Assembly: GCA_000585015.1 (NCBI GenBank)
Contig: JFAX01000016.1
Coordinates: 41,925 to 83,998 of the forward strand
Length of the DNA: 42,074 nt
DNA from: Candidatus Accumulibacter adjunctus
GTDB lineage: Bacteria; Pseudomonadota; Gammaproteobacteria; Burkholderiales; Rhodocyclaceae
Direction of reading: 5' to 3'
Positions within the stretch are counted from its first letter, which is position 1. The number at the start of each line of letters is the position of its first letter. Below are positions 38,546 to 42,074 of this stretch, piece by piece. The notes beneath the pieces were generated by a model. It was not told the DNA's origin and did no database searches. It saw nothing but the letters and a program-made list of their open reading frames with translations. A program made the translations under genes and the position numbers.

Positions 38546-39155
38546 AACCATCTGTCTCGCGTTGACCGGCGCTTCCGGCATGCCCTACGGCTTCCGGCTG
38601 CTCGAATGCCTGCTGGCGGCGAACTGCCGGGTGCAGCTGCTCTACTCGCAGGTGGCACAGATCGTCGCCCGCCAGGAACTCGGCATCGAACTGCCGGCCC
38701 GTGCCAGTGAGGCGCGCAGCCTGCTGCAGGAACGCCTCCACGGCTTGCCGGGACAACTCGAGGTCTTTGGCCGCGAGGAATGGTTCGCGCCGGTCGCCAG
38801 TGGCTCGAACCCACCGGATGCGATGGTCGTCTGCCCTTGTTCAATGGGGACACTGGCGGCGATCGCGCAGGGGCTGGCCAACAAGCTGATCGAACGGGCT
38901 GCCGACGTCGTCCTCAAGGAAGGCCGCAAGCTGATCCTCGTGCCGCGCGAGACGCCGCTGTCGACCATTCATCTCGAGAACATGCTGCGACTGGCGCGCG
39001 CCGGCGCCGTCATCCTGCCTCCCTGTCCCGGCTGGTATCACCAACCGCGGCAGGTCGCGGACCTGGTCGACTTCGTCGTCGCCCGCATCCTGGATCAGTT
39101 GCAGGTCTCCCACTCGCTGCTCCCCCGCTGGGGCGATCCGGGGCCGGAGCGGTGA
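38538..39155 (+). CDS. ubiX: Flavin prenyltransferase UbiX
   Basis: UbiX joins dimethylallyl phosphate to FMN to make the prenylated flavin used by the UbiD decarboxylase in ubiquinone synthesis and in aromatic-acid metabolism. The 205-residue protein has the FMN-binding ALTGASGMPYG at the N-terminus, CPCSMGTLAAIAQGLANKLI in the middle and LVPRETPLSTIHLENM and PPCPGWYHQP near the end. The start is a GTG at 38538, inside the end of the preceding gene. Confidence 0.95.
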   Translation: MPETICLALTGASGMPYGFRLLECLLAANCRVQLLYSQVAQIVARQELGIELPARASEARSLLQERLHGLPGQLEVFGREEWFAPVASGSNPPDAMVVCPCSMGTLAAIAQGLANKLIERAADVVLKEGRKLILVPRETPLSTIHLENMLRLARAGAVILPPCPGWYHQPRQVADLVDFVVARILDQLQVSHSLLPRWGDPGPER

Positions 39156-39180
39156 GTTCGTCGCGGACCATGCGGACCTG

Positions 39181-40395
39181 ATGTCAGGAGTCCGCTCGTC
39201 GACGCTGCTGGTGCTGGTGTTCTGCACTGCCGAGATCCTTTCGATGGCCGGCTTCGCACTTGTGCCATCGCTGCTGCCACGCCTGTCGCACGACTGGTCG
39301 CTGTCGGCAACCGCTGCCGGCTGGCTGGGCGGCGTCTACTTTCTCGGTTACATCCTCGCCGTGCCGCTGCTCGTGAGCCTCACCGACCGGGTGGACGCGC
39401 GGCGCATCCATCTCGCCTGCGCCGCCCTCAACGGGCTCGCGCTGACGGGCTTCGCGCTCCTCGCCGACGGCTTCGTCGCCGCACTCGGCTGGTGGTGGCT
39501 CGCCGGTCTGGCCCTGGCCGGAACCTACATGCCCGGACTCAAGGCACTGACCGACCGCCTGCCGGCGGCCGCCCAGTCGCGTGGCACGGCCTTCTACACG
39601 GCCACCTTCGGCGTCGGTGTCGGCCTGTCGTATCTCTGGATCGAACTGGCGCAGCGCCATCTTGCCTGGCCAGTGCTGTTTGCCCTGGCCGCCGCCTGTG
39701 CTGCCCTGTCGGTCCTGCTCATCTGGTTCGCCGTGGCGCCCGCCGCCAGCGCGCCGTCGCTGCGCAGTCACGCCACCCACTGGCGCCTGGTGCTCGGCGA
39801 CCGGCGCATCCTCGCCTTCTGCGGCGCCTATTTCGGTCACAACTGGGAACTGTTCGGCTTTCGCGCCTGGCTCGTTGCCTGCCTCGTCTGGAGTCACGAC
39901 AGATCGCCCGATTCCTGGACTTCGATGCCGGGAGTGGTGGCCGCAGTGGCGACCTTTCTCGCAGTTCCGGCGAGCATCCTTGGCAACGAGGGCGCGCATC
40001 GCTGGGGACGCGGTCGCTGGCTGCGGACCGTGATGCCCTTGTCCTGCATGCTGGCGCTCGTCGTCGCTGGCCTCAGCGACCGCCCGGGGCATGTCCTGGT
40101 GCCCCTGCTGCTCGTCTACGCGGCGAGCATGAACCTTGATTCGGCAGCGTTGACTGCCGGCTTGGTCAGCGAAACCGCAGGCGACCGGCGTGGTACGGCT
40201 CTTGCGCTCTATTCGGCGGTCGGCTTTGCCGGTGGCTGCATCGGTCCCCTGGCGTTCGGCATCGCGCTCGACACCTTCGGTCGCGTCGATCCCGCCGGCT
40301 GGGCGGCCGGCTTCGCCAGCCTGGCCTTCGGCGTCGGCCTTGGCCGCTGGGCCATCGGCAGGAACAGCGAGACGACGTCCAGCGCGAAGCGCTAG
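39181..40395 (+). CDS. MFS transporter
   Basis: A 404-residue major facilitator superfamily protein with about 12 predicted membrane helices. The loop 2-3 signature appears as LTDRVDARRIHLA, and helix 11 contains SAVGFAGGCIGPLAFGIALD. The charged central loop is short. The substrate cannot be read from the sequence or its neighbours; it begins 25 bases after ubiX on the same strand. Confidence 0.85.
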   Translation: MSGVRSSTLLVLVFCTAEILSMAGFALVPSLLPRLSHDWSLSATAAGWLGGVYFLGYILAVPLLVSLTDRVDARRIHLACAALNGLALTGFALLADGFVAALGWWWLAGLALAGTYMPGLKALTDRLPAAAQSRGTAFYTATFGVGVGLSYLWIELAQRHLAWPVLFALAAACAALSVLLIWFAVAPAASAPSLRSHATHWRLVLGDRRILAFCGAYFGHNWELFGFRAWLVACLVWSHDRSPDSWTSMPGVVAAVATFLAVPASILGNEGAHRWGRGRWLRTVMPLSCMLALVVAGLSDRPGHVLVPLLLVYAASMNLDSAALTAGLVSETAGDRRGTALALYSAVGFAGGCIGPLAFGIALDTFGRVDPAGWAAGFASLAFGVGLGRWAIGRNSETTSSAKR

Positions 40396-40450
40396 CGCCG
40401 AAGCAGTCGGCTTTCTTGCCTTCATTGACGAAGTCCTGCAGTATTGGCTG

Positions 40451-42074
40451 ATGAGCCAGGGGACAGCGCACGCCATCGACCGCCGTCAGCGCAGGATGCT
40501 GCTGCTCTGGCTCGGCGTTCTGCTGCTGGGGGTTCTGCTGCTGCTCGGTTATCAACTCTGGCTGAGTCATCACGAGCAGCTGCGCGAAGCCGAGACGAAG
40601 ACACGAAACTATGCCGCGATCTTCGCGACCCGCCTGGACGCCACCCTCCGCCGGACCGATGCCGTGCTCCTGGGAATCGGCCGGCTTCTGCCGCCTGCGG
40701 CGCTGAACCGGCAGGCCGCCGAGCGACACGCGCGGCAAGTCGGGGATGAACTCGACCTGCGGCTGCTGAATTTCGACGAGATCGCCGGTCTGCGGGTCTT
40801 CGATGCCGGTGGACGACTGCTCTACAGTTCCGGCCGTGCGACGACGCCGCGCATCGAGGTGAGTGACCGCGACTACTTCATCACCCTCCGCGACGATCCG
40901 CAGGCCGGTCTCTTCTTCTCCGAAGTCATCGAATCGCGGGCAACTGGCCGGCCAAGCCTGATCGCCGCACGTGCGCTGCGCGACGAGCAGGGCACCTTTC
41001 TCGGACTGGCCAGCGCGGTGCTCGACCTAGCCCGCTATCAGGAGATCTTTCGTGCCGTCGATCTCGGCCAGCGTGGGTCGATTTCCTTCCGGCGCAGCGA
41101 CGATCAGCGACTGGTGGTCCGCTGGCCGCACATCGCGGACGAGGTCAACCGGACGCTCTCGTCGGAACATCCCGTCCGGCAGCAGATGAGCCGCGGAGCA
41201 ACGAGCGGCAGCCTGCAGTTTGCCGCCCAGACTGACGGCGTCGAGCGCGTCTACAGCTATCACCAGCTCGAGCACTATCCTTTCTACTTCATCATCGGCG
41301 CCAGCCGGGACGAGCTCTTCGCCGGCTGGCGCGCGCGCGCACTGGTCGTCGGCATGTCCGCCCTGCTGCTGCTCACGCTGTTCGCCATCCTGCTGCTTCG
41401 CCTCTGGCGCAGCGAGGCGCGCGAAGCGGCCGTCCTTGCCGACCTGATGTGCAGCGAGCGACTGCAGCGCGCCAAGGGCGAGCGGCTGGCGGTCTTCGAG
41501 CGGCTGGCGGAGAACGCCAGCCACGGAATCGCCATGCTGCAGGCGAATGGCGAACTCAGCTACGCCAACCCGGCGCTGCGCCGCATGCTCGACATCCCCG
41601 CCGAGGCGGCCTGCAGCAACTACTCGCTGGCCGGCTTCTGCCACGCGGAGAACGCGCAACGGCTGCGCGAGTGCGTACTGCCGGCAACCATCAGGGACGG
41701 GCAGTGGAACGGGGAACTCGAACTGCAGTCGCTGCAGGGTCGCCGCATGCCGGCGCTGCACACGCTCTTCGTCGTCCAGAGTGGCGACGGTGAGCCGGCG
41801 ATCGTTGCCGACCTGTTGGCCGACCTCAGCGAACGCCAGCGGATGGAGCAGCGCAACCGCCAGTTGCTGGCCGAAATGGAGACCCTGCTGGGCAACGCAC
41901 TGGTCGGCATCGTCCACCTGCGGCAGCGGCGGGTCGTCTCGTGCAACCGGCGCCTCGAGGAGATCTTCGGCTATCGTGCGGGTGAGCTGATCGGCGAATC
42001 TTCCGAGCGCTTCTACCCCAGCCATGAGGTGTTCCTGAGGGTTGGCGAGCGCGCCTACGCGGTTGTCGGCGAGG
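40451..42074 (+). CDS. Membrane sensor with dCache and PAS domains (3' end missing)
   Basis: The first 541 residues of a signalling protein. A membrane helix (about 17-37) is followed by a periplasmic double-Cache domain (about 40-295) with the ligand-region motif SDRDYFITL at 138-146 and SEVIESRATGRPSL at 157-170. Then come a second membrane helix (about 297-318), a PAS domain from about 348 (ERLAENASHGIAMLQANGEL) and a second PAS from about 477 (LGNALVGIVHL, FGYRAGELIG). The output domain, probably histidine kinase or GGDEF/EAL, is beyond the window. The ligand is likely a small metabolite such as an amino acid or carboxylate, as in other dCache sensors. Confidence 0.85.
   Translation, partial: MSQGTAHAIDRRQRRMLLLWLGVLLLGVLLLLGYQLWLSHHEQLREAETKTRNYAAIFATRLDATLRRTDAVLLGIGRLLPPAALNRQAAERHARQVGDELDLRLLNFDEIAGLRVFDAGGRLLYSSGRATTPRIEVSDRDYFITLRDDPQAGLFFSEVIESRATGRPSLIAARALRDEQGTFLGLASAVLDLARYQEIFRAVDLGQRGSISFRRSDDQRLVVRWPHIADEVNRTLSSEHPVRQQMSRGATSGSLQFAAQTDGVERVYSYHQLEHYPFYFIIGASRDELFAGWRARALVVGMSALLLLTLFAILLLRLWRSEAREAAVLADLMCSERLQRAKGERLAVFERLAENASHGIAMLQANGELSYANPALRRMLDIPAEAACSNYSLAGFCHAENAQRLRECVLPATIRDGQWNGELELQSLQGRRMPALHTLFVVQSGDGEPAIVADLLADLSERQRMEQRNRQLLAEMETLLGNALVGIVHLRQRRVVSCNRRLEEIFGYRAGELIGESSERFYPSHEVFLRVGERAYAVVGE

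Noticed and set aside
40389-40398. Ten-base palindrome GCGCTAGCGC at the MFS stop codon
   Set aside because: It includes the stop codon, is isolated and has no repeat elsewhere that I noticed; likely chance in GC-rich sequence.

Overview
The window is GC-rich, densely coded proteobacterial chromosome. Three things point to a betaproteobacterium of the Rhodocyclales type, perhaps close to 'Candidatus Accumulibacter': the order thrS-infC-rpmI-rplT-pheS-pheT-ihfA-merR, the run hisBHAFIE-HIT-tatABC-protease, and the presence of heme d1 (nir), exosortase-A-associated and acetate permease genes. The placement is inferred from gene order and protein resemblance; no search was run.

Layout. 1-2301 (-) is the N-terminal 767 codons of secA, cut by the window edge. 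2678-4265 holds a CBS-domain protein, a decayed IS110-like transposase fragment and a DUF4337 membrane protein. 4441-7223 is a two-gene heme d1 unit, nirJ-nirN, preceded by a near-consensus FNR/DNR box at the spacing expected of an activated promoter. 7342-9984 carries a small exported Lys/Ala/Pro-rich protein, a DUF192 protein, ubiC and gpsA. 10006-10783 (-) is a small conserved protein plus trmL. 11109-13150 (-) is the DUF485-actP acetate permease operon, closed by a good intrinsic terminator.

13543-19075 (+) is the most accessory-looking part: an AMP-forming acyl-CoA ligase, a PLP-dependent decarboxylase, a DegT-type aminotransferase and a FemAB/GNAT-like transferase. The first two resemble the exosortase A (XrtA/PEP-CTERM)-associated families, but no exosortase, PEP-CTERM protein or glycosyltransferase lies in the window. 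A tRNA-Pro(GGG) on the minus strand follows, separated by a bidirectional terminator.

19285-26601 (-) is the translation block: thrS, infC (apparently starting at AUC), rpmI, rplT, pheS, pheT, ihfA and a MerR regulator. It has RNA hairpins before thrS, before rpmI and, most clearly, a textbook terminator hairpin directly in front of pheS. 27013-28095 (-) is hisC, divergent from hisB-H-A-F-I-E (+), which runs on into a HIT protein and tatABC. hisG and hisD are absent, so the histidine pathway is split. 33894-35885 (-) is a DegS-like protease with a class II glutamine amidotransferase, divergent by only 23 bp from a Nif3-like gene. The right end (36674-42074, +) has an FAH-family hydrolase, DUF3124, a Gx-type membrane protein, ubiX, an MFS transporter and a dCache/PAS sensor cut by the window edge.

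Most of the window is housekeeping. The parts worth a second look are the FNR-controlled nirJN pair, the orphan ligase/decarboxylase/aminotransferase/FemAB cluster, and the leader-RNA structures in the thrS-to-pheT block. I found no CRISPR array, intact insertion sequence, integrase, rRNA or phage gene.
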